A stretch of 64,000 bases of DNA from Tistrella bauzanensis (lineage in GTDB: Bacteria > Pseudomonadota > Alphaproteobacteria > Tistrellales > Tistrellaceae), in NCBI RefSeq assembly GCF_014636235.1, contig NZ_BMDZ01000003.1, positions 62,001 to 126,000 of the forward strand, given 5' to 3'. Below are positions 34,639 to 43,247 of this stretch, piece by piece. Below the pieces are notes generated by a model. That model was not told the origin of the DNA, did not search any database, and worked only from the letters and a program-made list of their open reading frames with translations. The position numbers and the translations under genes were made by a program. How positions within the stretch are numbered: the stretch's first letter is position 1; the number at the start of each line of letters is the position of its first letter.

Positions 34639-37233
34639 TCAGCTCCGTGCGGCGGCGGCATGAATTTCGGCGTCCAGCCGCTCGGTCAGCACTCCGGCCT
34701 CGGCGAGGGACATGGCTTCCAGTGAGGCGCAGAGGCTTGCGAGCCGCACGAACCCGTAATTGGCCGCCAGGCCCTTCAGGGCATGCAAGGCGCTGCGATA
34801 GGCATTGGCGTCGCCATCGGCGATTGCGGCCTGCACCTGCCGGCCGCTGCCAATCGCACTTTCGGCAAACAGTGCATACAGCATGGTCGATCGATCGGCA
34901 CCCAATGCCATATCGAGTGCCGCCCGCCGGTGGTCGTCGATGACCGGCATGGCCGTCAGCCGTGCCAGGGGGTCGGCGCCTTGCCCCGGATCAGCACCGG
35001 GATCCGAGGGATTGTCTGCCGGCGCGGGCGGTGGCAGTGGGCTGTGATCGACCGGCAGCGACGGCGGCGCACCGGCGAGCAGCGTGATCAGGGTGGTCCG
35101 CAATTCGACCCAGTTCACCGGCTTGGCGACAAAGGCATCGATGCCGGCGTCGAAATAGCGTGGCCGGTTTTCAACCATCGCATCTGCCGACAGCGCCATG
35201 ATCGGCACCGTGTCGCCACGCGCGCGGATCGCGCGGGTGGCGGCCACACCATCCATCCGCGGCATCTGCATGTCCATGATGATCACGTCGAAGGGCTGGC
35301 GCGCCGAGATGTCGACCGCGGCGGCACCATCCTCGACCACGGTGACCGTGAAACCCATCCGGTGCAGCGCCTCGCCCATCAGCTCGCGGTTGACCGGATT
35401 GTCCTCGGCCACCAGCACCCGCCTTCCCGAGAAACGGCCCCCGGTCAATGCGGCCGCCTCATCGCCGATCACTGGCCCGGCAATGGTGGTGGGCGGAGTG
35501 ACCGGCCGACAGGGCAGATAGACCGTGAACACCGACCCGACGCCGGGCAGGCTGTCGACCGACAATTCGCCGCCCATGGCGGTGGTGAGGCGGTGTGAAA
35601 TCGCAAGCCCGAGCCCCGTGCCGCCGGGCTGGCCGCTCATCGGGCCGCGGGCCTGTGTGAACGGATCGAAGATCTGCGCCAGATCCTGCGATGCGATGCC
35701 GACGCCGGTATCGGCGACGGCGATGGCGATGCGATCCGGACCGCCATGCCGACCGGCCAGAACATCCAGCCTGATTTCAATGAAGCCGCTGTCGGTGAAC
35801 TTGATCGCATTGCCGACCAGGTTCATCAGCACCTGCCGCAACCGCATCGGATCGGCAAGGATCGCATCGGGCACGCCGCTGGCCCGGCGCACGGTCAGGG
35901 CCAGACCCTTCTGCGAGGCGCGGCCTTCGAACAGGCCCAGCACATCGCCCACAAGCCGGTCCAGCACCAGGGGTTCTTCCGACAGGCTGAGCCGGCCGGC
36001 CTCGATCTTCGACAGATCCAGAATGTCGTCGAGCAGCGTCATCAGACCGCCGGCGGATCGGCGCATGGCGGTGACCCAGCGCTGCTGCTTGTCGTTCAGC
36101 GGGCTTGCGTCCAGCAGATCCAGCATGCCCAGAACGCCGGTCATCGGCGTGCGCAGTTCATGGCTCATATTCGCCAGGAACATCGATTTGGCGGCGTTGG
36201 CCTGTTCGGCCGTGACCTGTGCCGCGCGCAGTTCCTCTTCGGTGCGGTGCAGGTCGGATACGTCGATCGCCAGCACATCGGCCACCCGGTCGCCATTCGC
36301 CAGGGTCTGCGGCGCCGCGACGTGAAGCATCGCCCAGCGGGTGATGCCGTCGCGGCCCACCAGCGGCAGCCCGAAACGGGATGGCCCGATGCCCAGCATG
36401 GCATCGCGGATGGCGGCCATTGCCCGGCGCGGGGCGTGGTCGGCCACCAGATCATCCAGCTGTGCGGGGTCGGCACAGATCCGTGCGGCATCGATGCCGC
36501 CGGTGATATCGCGGATGCCATTGCCGGCATAGATGATCGCCGGCGGACCGTCTGCCGGCAGCAGGCATTGCAGGAAGGCACCCGGCACGCTGTCGGCCAT
36601 CGCGCGGAACCGCTGACGTTCGGCCAGCAGGGCGGTCTCGGTGCGTCGGCGCTGGCGTTCCATCAGCATCAGGCTGCCGAAGACGATGGTGCCGACGACC
36701 GAGACCAGCATGATCGGCGTGCCGATCACCGACAGGATCCGTCCGCCTTCCATTATCCCGAAGAAGGCCGGAACCACGACGACAGGACTGCCCCCGACCA
36801 GCGCACCCGCGATCGGCAGGTCGGTGAACCGGATGCCCGACGATCGCCGCCAGAGCCACCAGGCGATCGACAGCACGCCGATCACCCCGATCGATGCCAG
36901 GGCCGGTGCGACGCCCGCGCCGCCCGACAGCATCCGCCAGCCGCCGATCATGATGCCGGTGACGACGGTGGCAAGCGGGCCGCCAAACGGTGCCGACAGG
37001 ATCAGCAGCACCGACCGCGCATCGAAAAACAGCCCGTCTTTGATCGTGATCGGCAGCAGCATCGAGGCGATCGACACCACCCCGAACAACACGCCCACGC
37101 ACAGGCCATGGCCATGGTTGCCAAGCCGGTGCTGCCAGCGGTTCACCATACCGAAGCCAAGTGCCGCCAGAGCCAGAAGGCCGAGATTCTGGCTGAGCGG
37201 CAGCAACACCGAGATCCAGTCATTCCCGTTCAT
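34639..37233 (-). CDS. LytS-type membrane hybrid histidine kinase with receiver and Hpt domains
   Basis: An 864-residue hybrid kinase. About six membrane helices in residues 1-190 form a 5TM-5TMR_LYT-like sensor (FFDARSVLLILSAPFGG is the signature region). A PAS domain follows (about 215-335), then HisKA with SHELRTPMT (His near 356) and HATPase with DTGVG and GTGLGLAIS. A receiver domain has its phospho-Asp in VIIMDMQMP (about 651), and a C-terminal Hpt has ALHALKG (His near 816). It therefore carries a full phosphorelay chain and needs a separate output regulator. I start it at 37233 (MNGNDW), just before the first helix; upstream frame has a cysteine-rich, unlikely N-terminus. It diverges from the FadJ-like locus. 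Confidence 0.92.
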   Translation of the reverse strand: MNGNDWISVLLPLSQNLGLLALAALGFGMVNRWQHRLGNHGHGLCVGVLFGVVSIASMLLPITIKDGLFFDARSVLLILSAPFGGPLATVVTGIMIGGWRMLSGGAGVAPALASIGVIGVLSIAWWLWRRSSGIRFTDLPIAGALVGGSPVVVVPAFFGIMEGGRILSVIGTPIMLVSVVGTIVFGSLMLMERQRRRTETALLAERQRFRAMADSVPGAFLQCLLPADGPPAIIYAGNGIRDITGGIDAARICADPAQLDDLVADHAPRRAMAAIRDAMLGIGPSRFGLPLVGRDGITRWAMLHVAAPQTLANGDRVADVLAIDVSDLHRTEEELRAAQVTAEQANAAKSMFLANMSHELRTPMTGVLGMLDLLDASPLNDKQQRWVTAMRRSAGGLMTLLDDILDLSKIEAGRLSLSEEPLVLDRLVGDVLGLFEGRASQKGLALTVRRASGVPDAILADPMRLRQVLMNLVGNAIKFTDSGFIEIRLDVLAGRHGGPDRIAIAVADTGVGIASQDLAQIFDPFTQARGPMSGQPGGTGLGLAISHRLTTAMGGELSVDSLPGVGSVFTVYLPCRPVTPPTTIAGPVIGDEAAALTGGRFSGRRVLVAEDNPVNRELMGEALHRMGFTVTVVEDGAAAVDISARQPFDVIIMDMQMPRMDGVAATRAIRARGDTVPIMALSADAMVENRPRYFDAGIDAFVAKPVNWVELRTTLITLLAGAPPSLPVDHSPLPPPAPADNPSDPGADPGQGADPLARLTAMPVIDDHRRAALDMALGADRSTMLYALFAESAIGSGRQVQAAIADGDANAYRSALHALKGLAANYGFVRLASLCASLEAMSLAEAGVLTERLDAEIHAAAARS

Positions 37234-37426
37234 ATACGGCTCATCGACAGACACGAGCTCCGCGCATGGTTCGAACGCCGGATAGCCGCCGCTCCGCTTA
37301 AGGCTCAGTGTACAGTGACGGCACGCCCCACGGTACTTGCAAGAATATTGGATGCGATTCAACTATAAATACATTTAAGGTCGGGAAACGGAACCACTGG
37401 ATCCTGGACAGAGAGGGACGCGCGGC

Positions 37427-37519
37427 ATGAGCGAGCGGCTTCACAGCACCGATGGCGGGCCATCACATGCACCCTGCAGCGGATCGACGGACAACACTGT
37501 CATGGGCGCCGGTCAATGA
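37427..37519 (+). CDS. 30-residue ORF coupled to the FadJ-like gene
   Basis: ATG at 37427, preceded by GAGAGGGA at a normal ribosome-site distance. It encodes 30 residues beginning MSERLHSTDGGPSHAP and ends in TGA (37517-37519), which overlaps the next gene's ATG (37516) as ATGA. It has two features of real translation: a good SD and a coupled stop. The peptide has no recognisable domain. It may be a leader peptide that controls or couples translation of the downstream gene, which itself has a poor SD. It is short enough to be chance. Confidence 0.4.
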   Translation: MSERLHSTDGGPSHAPCSGSTDNTVMGAGQ

Positions 37520-39153
37520 GCGTCGGTCAGGTCATGGATACCGGTCACGCCGTGCAGCTTCGCGCCGGACCGCGCCCGGGTATCATCCGGCTGTGGCTGC
37601 AGCGCCGGGATCGCCCGGCCAATCTGGTCGACGACCTGATGATCGACGACCTGTGCCGGGCGATCGATGCCCTTGAGGCCATGCCGGACCTGGCGGGCGT
37701 GCTGCTGCAATCGGGCGGGCGGGATTTCCTGGCCGGTGCCGATCTCACCCGGCTCGATGCGCTGCGCGATCCCGCGCGCAGCCGCGGCTTCTCGACCGCA
37801 TTTCATGCAGCGACGCGGCGGCTGGAACGCCTGAATGCGCCGGTGGTGGCGCTGATCGCGGGTGCCTGCATGGGCGGCGGGTTCGAACTGGCGCTGGCGG
37901 CCGATGCGCGGGTGGCCGTGGCTGGCCGCTTCGCCATCGGCTGTCCGGAAGCCGCGATCGGCACGATGCCCGGCGGCGGCGGCACGCAGCGCCTGCCGCG
38001 CCTGATCGGCCGGCTTCCGGCGCTGGCGATGCTGGCCCTGGGCCGCACGCTCGATCCCGACGCGGCCTGGGACACCGGTATCCTCGATGCGCCACCCTTT
38101 GCCGATATCGCCGCAGCCGAGGCGGCGGCATGCCAGATCATCCAGGCGATCCATGCCGGCGACCCGTCGGTGCTCCGCCGCCCGTTGAGCGACGAACAGC
38201 CATCCGGCGCCGGAGCGACGGCAGAGGAGGCGGGGATCCTGACCTGGGCACGCGCACTGCGCCATCGCCGGCCGGGTGTCCTCGCCACCTGTGCCGCCGT
38301 GCTGGATGGCCAGTCCCTCGATCTCGATGCGGCGCTGGCCCTTGAAGCCGGGCGCTTTGCCGCGCTGATGGCACAGCCTGAGCCGCATCGGCTGGTGGCG
38401 GGCGGATTCCTGGCGGGGCGTGCCCTGGCGCGGGGAATCGGGTGGCCAGCGCAGCCGGTGCCGGCACCGGCTGCGCCGCGCGTTCATGCCGGTGATGGCT
38501 GCGCGGCGGTGGGGATCTCCGGCGATGACGGCGCGGAACCTGCCAAGGACGGCGATGTGACGCTCGTGGTGCTGGCGCCTGCTGGCCCGGTTTCTGGCCC
38601 GGTGGTGCCGGCAGCGTGCCCTGATGGAGCCATGGGGGTGGTGGTGCATGGCCCGGTCGTAAAAGGCCAGGCCGGGCGGGAGCCGGGGCGGCGGCGGATC
38701 GCCGAAGTGCTGATACCGGCGGATGCCATGCCAGGGGCGGTCATCGCCGCCATGGACCGGCTGCGCAAGTCCGGCTTCGGAACGGCCGCCGTACCGGCGG
38801 CGGCAGGATCGGTGATCTGTCGGCTTGCCGGTGCCGGGCAGGCCGGTCTTGCGGCGTTGATCGCGGATGGATGGCCGCCGGACCGTCTTCACCGCGCGCT
38901 GGCGCGGGCAGGCTTTGGCTGGCCGCTGGTTCCCGACGCGCTGGAAGGGCTGGCGGACCGGGCGGCGGACGGGGATGATGATCGCGCGGCCGGCGTGGTG
39001 GCGGCAGCCATGCGCCGTGCGGCAGCCGATCTGGTCGCGGCTGGGGTCGCACCGGCGGCGATCGACGTGTTGGCGACGCAGGGCGCCGGATGGCCCGCCC
39101 ATCTGGAACCGCTGTCCCATCCGGTGGTTGATGAGCGGTCCGGCCCATCTTGA
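37516..39153 (+). CDS. Enoyl-CoA hydratase-like protein with degenerate FadB/FadJ C-terminus
   Basis: A 545-residue protein. Residues 15-200 form a crotonase/enoyl-CoA hydratase domain: oxyanion-hole region GGRDFLAGADL, then IAGACMGGGFELALAADARV with the catalytic-type Glu, then PEAAIGTMPGGGGTQRLPR. This half resembles the FadB/FadJ hydratase more than stand-alone ECHs. The rest resembles, weakly, the C-terminal 3-hydroxyacyl-CoA dehydrogenase domains (AGSVICRL, then ALARAGFGWPLVPDALEGLAD). The NAD-binding GxGxxG Rossmann motif is missing, so dehydrogenase activity is not expected. It probably acts in fatty-acid degradation with the SCP2 and acyl-CoA ligase genes nearby. Start by coupling to the 30-codon ORF. 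Confidence 0.75.
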   Translation: MSVGQVMDTGHAVQLRAGPRPGIIRLWLQRRDRPANLVDDLMIDDLCRAIDALEAMPDLAGVLLQSGGRDFLAGADLTRLDALRDPARSRGFSTAFHAATRRLERLNAPVVALIAGACMGGGFELALAADARVAVAGRFAIGCPEAAIGTMPGGGGTQRLPRLIGRLPALAMLALGRTLDPDAAWDTGILDAPPFADIAAAEAAACQIIQAIHAGDPSVLRRPLSDEQPSGAGATAEEAGILTWARALRHRRPGVLATCAAVLDGQSLDLDAALALEAGRFAALMAQPEPHRLVAGGFLAGRALARGIGWPAQPVPAPAAPRVHAGDGCAAVGISGDDGAEPAKDGDVTLVVLAPAGPVSGPVVPAACPDGAMGVVVHGPVVKGQAGREPGRRRIAEVLIPADAMPGAVIAAMDRLRKSGFGTAAVPAAAGSVICRLAGAGQAGLAALIADGWPPDRLHRALARAGFGWPLVPDALEGLADRAADGDDDRAAGVVAAAMRRAAADLVAAGVAPAAIDVLATQGAGWPAHLEPLSHPVVDERSGPS

Positions 39154-39170
39154 CGACGCATGATCTTACA

Positions 39171-39186
39171 TTTACGTTAACGTCAA
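39171..39186. promoter_or_regulatory. Palindromic operator upstream of the SCP2 gene
   Basis: TTTACGTTAACGTCAA contains the perfect dyad ACGTTAACGT, with TTT/CAA-type flanks. It is 20 bases before the SCP2 start codon, in a short AT-rich stretch. The sequence is close to sites I recall for LiuR-type MerR regulators of branched-chain acyl-CoA degradation, but that assignment is from memory. Confidence 0.55.
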
Positions 39187-39205
39187 CAAACGCGGGAGGA
39201 ACGAT

Positions 39206-39499
39206 ATGTCGACCGATGATCTGGTGCGCCGGATGCAGGACAAGGCAACCAAGGGCGGTGACCTTGGCGCTACGGTCAAATTCGTGCTGGAGGACGGGGT
39301 GATCTTCGTCGATGGCCGGTCGAGCCCGGCCGAGGTGTCGGATGCCGACCGCGATGCCGATTGCACCATCCGCTGTTCCGCCGAAACCCTGGACCGCCTG
39401 ATGACCGGCGACTTGTCCGCGACCATGGCCTTCATGACCGGCAAGATCAAGGTCGAGGGCGACATGACGGTTGCGATGAAGCTGTCGGCGATCCTCTGA
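39206..39499 (+). CDS. SCP2 sterol-binding domain protein
   Basis: A 97-residue single-domain SCP2-family protein. The core GATVKFVLEDGVIFVDGR, then DCTIRCSAETLDRLMTGDLS, and MAFMTGKIKVEGDMTVAMKL is characteristic. These small cytosolic proteins bind lipids or acyl-CoAs and often sit beside fatty-acid oxidation genes, as here. GGGAGGA lies six bases before the ATG. A palindromic operator lies just upstream, so it has its own regulated promoter despite being only 52 bases after the FadJ-like gene. Confidence 0.92.
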   Translation: MSTDDLVRRMQDKATKGGDLGATVKFVLEDGVIFVDGRSSPAEVSDADRDADCTIRCSAETLDRLMTGDLSATMAFMTGKIKVEGDMTVAMKLSAIL

Positions 39500-39668
39500 A
39501 CCGAGATGCCGCGCCATGGTGCCCGCCCGCCGCCGCGAGTGCCGCGGGGGATCAGGTGGGACCGTGCCGCCAACGATGCTTCCGTCCGGGCGTGTCATCC
39601 TTCACGGATGGCTGCCGGTTCCCCCCGGAAGTCGACGGGGGATGTGGCCCTGACAGGCTGCATCCCCC

Positions 39669-39711
39669 ATGTTCATCAGGCCCCATGTCCATCAGGCCCC
39701 ATTTCCATCAG
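39669..39711. repeat. 16-bp tandem repeat, about 2.7 copies
   Basis: ATGTTCATCAGGCCCC (39669-39684) and ATGTCCATCAGGCCCC (39685-39700) differ at one base. A partial third copy runs to 39711. It is located between the convergent SCP2 and acyl-CoA synthetase genes. Confidence 0.9.
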
Positions 39712-39721
39712 AATTGACGGC

Positions 39722-39753
39722 AAAGGGCGGCTTCCGCAGGAAGGCCGCCTTTT
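39722..39753. terminator. Bidirectional terminator between SCP2 and acyl-CoA synthetase genes
   Basis: GGCGGC-TTCC pairs with GGAA-GGCCGCC around a GCA loop, with one bulged C. It is flanked by AAA on the left and TTTT on the right, so it can stop transcription from both convergent genes. Confidence 0.75.
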
Positions 39754-39769
39754 GCCGTCTTTGATCTGA

Positions 39770-41404
39770 TCAATCAGTCTTTTTGGTCAGCCAGTCGCCA
39801 TAGGCTTCGCGCAGCTTCATCTTCAGCAGCTTGCCGGTGGCGGTGTGCGGCAGCTCGTCGACGAAGATCACGTCATCGGGCAGCCACCATTTCACCACCT
39901 GGGTTTCCAGATAGTCGAGCATGCCCTGCTTGTCGAGCGTGGCACCCTCGCGCGGGATCACCAGCAGCAGCGGGCGTTCCTGCCATTTGTCATGGGCGAC
40001 GCCGATGACCGCGGCTTCCTTGACGTCCGGATGGCCGACGGCGGCGTTTTCAAGGTCGATCGAGCTGATCCATTCGCCACCCGACTTGATCACGTCCTTT
40101 GACCGGTCGACGATCTGGGCATAGCCGTCGGCATCGATGGTGGCGATGTCGCCGGTGTCGAACCAGCCGTCATCGTCCAGGATCGTCTCGTCCTCGCGGC
40201 GGAAATAGGTCTTCAGCACCCAGGGGCCGCGGACCTTCAGATGGCCGAATGCCACGCCGTCATGCGGCAGGTTGTTGCCGTCGCTGTCGGTGATCCGCAT
40301 GTCGATGCCATAGACCGCCTTGCCGATCTTGGTCTGAAGCTTGTACTTTGCCTCCTGGCTCAAGCCCAGATGCTTGGCCTTGAAGGTGCAGGTGGTGCCG
40401 ACCGGGCTCGTCTCGGTCATGCCCCAGGCATGCAGCAGGAAGGTGCCGTGCTTTTCCTGGAACTTGCGGATCATCGCTTCCGGCGCGGCCGAGCCGCCGA
40501 CCACGGCGATGCGCACGCCTTCCATCTTGACGCCGATCTCGTCCAGATGGTTCAGCAGCGCCAGCCACACCGTGGGCACGCCGGCCAGAATCGTCGGGCG
40601 TTCCATCTCGATCAGCTCGGCCAGCCCCGGACCATCCAGGCGCGGGCCGGGGAACACCAGCTTGGCGCCGACCATCGGGCAGGCATAAGGCAGGCCCCAG
40701 GCGTTCACATGGAACATCGGCACCACCGGCAGCACGGCGTCGGTGGCCGACACGGCCAGGCTGTCGGCCATGCAGATGCCATAGGAATGCAGCACGTTGG
40801 AGCGGTGCGAATACAGCACGCCCTTGGGGTTGCCCGTGGTGCCCGAGGTATAGCACAGCGATGAGGCGGTGTTCTCGTCGAACCGGGGGAACTCGAAGCT
40901 GGCGGGCTGGTCGGCGATCAGCTCTTCATAGCAGATCGCGTTGACCAGCGTCGTCTCGGGCATGTTCGCCCGGTCGGTCAGGATGACCACGGCTTCCACG
41001 GTCGGCATCTTGCCGGCCAGTTTTTCCAGAATCGGAACGAAAGTCAGGTCCACCAGGATCACGCGGTCTTCGGCGTGATTGATGATGTACTCGATCTGTT
41101 CAAGGAACAGGCGTGGATTGATCGTGTGCAGAACCGCGCCCGAGCCCGACACCGCGAAATAGGCCTCGAAATGCCGATAGCCGTTCCAGGCAAGCGTGCC
41201 GACCCGGTCGCCCATGCCGATGCCGAAGCGCGAGGCGAGGGCGTTGGTGAGCTGCTGAACGCGGCTGTACGCATCCGCATAGGTATAGCGGTGGATCGGC
41301 CCCTCGCAGGTCCGCGACACGATTTCGACATCGCCGTGAAACTTGGCGGCCGTTTCGATCAGCGGTGCGATCAGAAGCGGCGTGTCCATCATCTGGCCGC
41401 GCAT
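39770..41404 (-). CDS. Fatty acyl-CoA synthetase (AMP-forming)
   Basis: A 544-residue ANL-superfamily ligase that activates a carboxylic acid through an acyl-adenylate to an acyl-CoA. The AMP-binding P-loop [14 protein letters not shown] is at about 182-195. The later [12 protein letters not shown] and [17 protein letters not shown] are the adenylation hallmarks. The overall pattern fits long/medium-chain acyl-CoA ligases, including the methylmercaptopropionate-CoA ligase (DmdB) type, so chain length is uncertain. The ATG at 41404 follows AGGGAGG by five bases, decisive for this start. Upstream frame is spurious. Its neighbours are the SCP2 and FadJ-like genes. Confidence 0.92.
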   Translation of the reverse strand: MRGQMMDTPLLIAPLIETAAKFHGDVEIVSRTCEGPIHRYTYADAYSRVQQLTNALASRFGIGMGDRVGTLAWNGYRHFEAYFAVSGSGAVLHTINPRLFLEQIEYIINHAEDRVILVDLTFVPILEKLAGKMPTVEAVVILTDRANMPETTLVNAICYEELIADQPASFEFPRFDENTASSLCYTSGTTGNPKGVLYSHRSNVLHSYGICMADSLAVSATDAVLPVVPMFHVNAWGLPYACPMVGAKLVFPGPRLDGPGLAELIEMERPTILAGVPTVWLALLNHLDEIGVKMEGVRIAVVGGSAAPEAMIRKFQEKHGTFLLHAWGMTETSPVGTTCTFKAKHLGLSQEAKYKLQTKIGKAVYGIDMRITDSDGNNLPHDGVAFGHLKVRGPWVLKTYFRREDETILDDDGWFDTGDIATIDADGYAQIVDRSKDVIKSGGEWISSIDLENAAVGHPDVKEAAVIGVAHDKWQERPLLLVIPREGATLDKQGMLDYLETQVVKWWLPDDVIFVDELPHTATGKLLKMKLREAYGDWLTKKTD

Positions 41405-41753
41405 GAATCCTCCCTTGGTCTCAGCATAGGAACGCGGTCCCGTTCGGGGCGCCGCGGCGATGGCGCCCGTCGCGCCATCGGAAAGCGGATGAAGACATTT
41501 CGTCGGGTGCCGCTCCCCCCGAAGCGACCCGCCGGTCACGAGCGCCGGCGCGGCCAGCCTAGCGTGTCGACCGGGCTTTGTGAACCGGCATACGCTGCCG
41601 TGAAGCCCGCAGAAAACCGCGGTTTCGGGATATATCGCACAGGCTTTATGGCGCCGGGGTTCTTCGCGTATTCGGGGCAATCATTCCCTGGTCGACCTCC
41701 TGAAGGCGACCGCCATGGCCGTGCCTTCCGGGGTGGGTCGCGGATTGATGCAC
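41405..41753. other. Intergenic region upstream of the acyl-CoA synthetase
   Basis: About 350 bases between the ligase start and the tRNA-Asn terminator. It should contain the ligase promoter, but no strong hexamers stand out. No supported ORF was seen on either strand. Confidence 0.3.
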
Positions 41754-41793
41754 AAAAAAAGACCCTCGCCGCATAACGGCGAAGGTCTTTTTT
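41754..41793. terminator. Terminator downstream of tRNA-Asn
   Basis: Seven A, then a stem of GACC-TCGCCG paired with CGGCGA-GGTC over a CATAA loop, then six T. On the minus strand it follows tRNA-Asn directly (five bases), and the flanking A/T runs make it bidirectional. Confidence 0.85.
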
Positions 41794-41797
41794 GAAG

Positions 41798-41873
41798 TGG
41801 CTCCCCGAGCCGGACTCGAACCAGCGACAAGGTGGTTAACAGCCACCTGCTCTACCTACTGAGCTATCGGGGA
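41798..41873 (-). tRNA. tRNA-Asn(GTT)
   Basis: A 76-base tRNA on the minus strand that starts TCCCCGA and ends with encoded CCA. The acceptor stem TCCCCGA pairs with TCGGGGA. The anticodon loop reads CTGTTAA with anticodon GTT (asparagine). The T-loop GGTTCGAGTCC is present. It lies 103 bases downstream of tRNA-Cys on the same strand and is followed by a terminator, so the two are likely co-transcribed. Confidence 0.97.
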
Positions 41874-41976
41874 TCAGTGATAGCCTTCGTCTGTGGGGCG
41901 TGCTTTTATCACCATCTGGCCGTCATGTCCAGATCGATTTTCATCGATCGTCCCTGATCAATGTCTGACGAGAAGA

Positions 41977-42050
41977 TGGAGGCCGGGGGCGGAGTCGAAC
42001 CGCCGATCGGGGATTTGCAGTCCCCTGCATTACCACTTTGCTACCCGGCC
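41977..42050 (-). tRNA. tRNA-Cys(GCA)
   Basis: A 74-base tRNA on the minus strand, from GGCCGGG to an encoded CCA. The anticodon loop reads CTGCAAA with anticodon GCA (cysteine). The D-arm and the T-loop GGTTCGACTCC are intact. A good promoter lies at 42197-42225, leaving a leader of about 140 bases. Confidence 0.97.
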
Positions 42051-42487
42051 ACCGGGCTTGTCGTCCAACATGATCTCTGGCGCCGTACCATCTCCGGCAT
42101 GACGCCATCTCTGGTACTGAACAGGCAGACCGTGCTGATGTTCCAGGCTCTGCCGCCTGCGTTTCCGCAGTCCGCAGCACCCCTCGACGGATCGGGTTTA
42201 TAGAGGCGTCTCAGGGTGTGGTCAACCCCTGCTTCGTCATCGGATCATCACGATCCGCGAAAACAGTGTAACCGTGCGTGGCGTCACAGTCACGGCCCAT
42301 GCCATGTGCCCATGATGCCATCGTGGCCGGGATTGTTCGTGCTGGAAGAGGCCTTCGCAGGGTGTCCGGTGACAAGCTTGTGTCCCCGTCATTGTCATCC
42401 CCCCGCGCCCCCGGTATAAGTTGCGGGCGATGCGCCACCGTTCGCGCAGCGCCGCCGGACCGACCGGAAGCAGCCGAGAGCCGAAGC
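42051..42487. other. Divergent region between tRNA-Cys and pcm
   Basis: A 437-base gap. It holds the minus-strand tRNA promoter (42197-42225) and an inverted repeat CGGATC/GATCCG at 42241-42257. The pcm promoter should be further right, but I cannot place it. No supported ORF was found. Confidence 0.35.
42197..42225 (-). promoter_or_regulatory. Promoter for tRNA-Cys/tRNA-Asn
   Basis: On the minus strand TTGACC (42220-42225), a 17-base spacer and TATAAA (42197-42202) form one of the best sigma70-type matches in the window. Transcription would start near 42190 and run through both tRNAs to the terminator at 41754. Confidence 0.7.
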
Positions 42488-43144
42488 ATGCACGACTATA
42501 GCGATGCCCGCCGTAACATGGTGCTGACCCAGCTCCTCCCGAACAGGGTCACCGATGACCGTGTGCTCGATGCCATGGGCACCGTGCCGCGGGAGCGGTT
42601 CGTGCCTGTCAGCCACCGCGCCGTCGCCTATGTCGACGAGGATGTGGCCATTGGCTATGGCCGGTTCCTGATGGAGCCGATGCTGTTTGCGCGTCTGCTT
42701 CAGGCGGCCGATATCCGGTCCCACGAAGCCGTGCTCGATATCGGCTGCGGTGCCGGCTATTCGGCGGCGGTTCTGGCGCGACTGGCGTCGGCCGTGGTCG
42801 CGGTCGAGGAACAGACCGAACTGGCCGAACAGGCAGGCGAGTTGATCGAGCAACTGGGCGTTCAGAACGCTGCCGTGATCACCGGCCCGCTGGCCGAGGG
42901 TTATGCCGCCCAGGCACCCTATGACGTGATCGTCGTCGAGGGTGCGCTTGAGGTGGAACCCAAGGCGCTGCTCGACCAACTGGCCGATGGCGGCCGTCTG
43001 GTCGCGGTCATGAACGACAAGGGCCGCGTCGGCCATGCGACCCTGTTCACCAATTATGCGGGGGCGATCGCGCGGCGGACATTGTTCGACGCGGCGACGC
43101 CGGTCCTGTCGGCCTTCCGCAAGACGGTCGGCTTCGTTTTCTAG
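42488..43144 (+). CDS. pcm: Protein-L-isoaspartate O-methyltransferase
   Basis: A 218-residue enzyme that methylates L-isoaspartyl residues using SAM, starting repair of aged proteins in the cytosol. The N-terminal segment (RRNMVLTQLLPNRVTDDRVL) and MGTVPRERFVP are typical of the alphaproteobacterial form. The SAM motif VLDIGCGAGYSAAVL is at about 82-96. The active-site loop region is less canonical than E. coli Pcm, as is common in this group. The ATG at 42488 is chosen from homology; no strong SD precedes it. It is followed by tolC, a conserved pairing in Alphaproteobacteria. Confidence 0.9.
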   Translation: MHDYSDARRNMVLTQLLPNRVTDDRVLDAMGTVPRERFVPVSHRAVAYVDEDVAIGYGRFLMEPMLFARLLQAADIRSHEAVLDIGCGAGYSAAVLARLASAVVAVEEQTELAEQAGELIEQLGVQNAAVITGPLAEGYAAQAPYDVIVVEGALEVEPKALLDQLADGGRLVAVMNDKGRVGHATLFTNYAGAIARRTLFDAATPVLSAFRKTVGFVF

Positions 43145-43247
43145 GCCACTGGCCGCCGAACGCCGGGGGAGAGCGCGCCTTCGGGCGTGTCCGGAGGCGG
43201 GCGGTCCCGATCATGGTGTGCCATCTGCGCAAGCGAGGGATGGGACG

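Noticed and set aside
41405..41680. N-terminal extension of the acyl-CoA synthetase to 636 residues
   Set aside because: A strong SD precedes the ATG at 41404, and the extra residues do not resemble the family.
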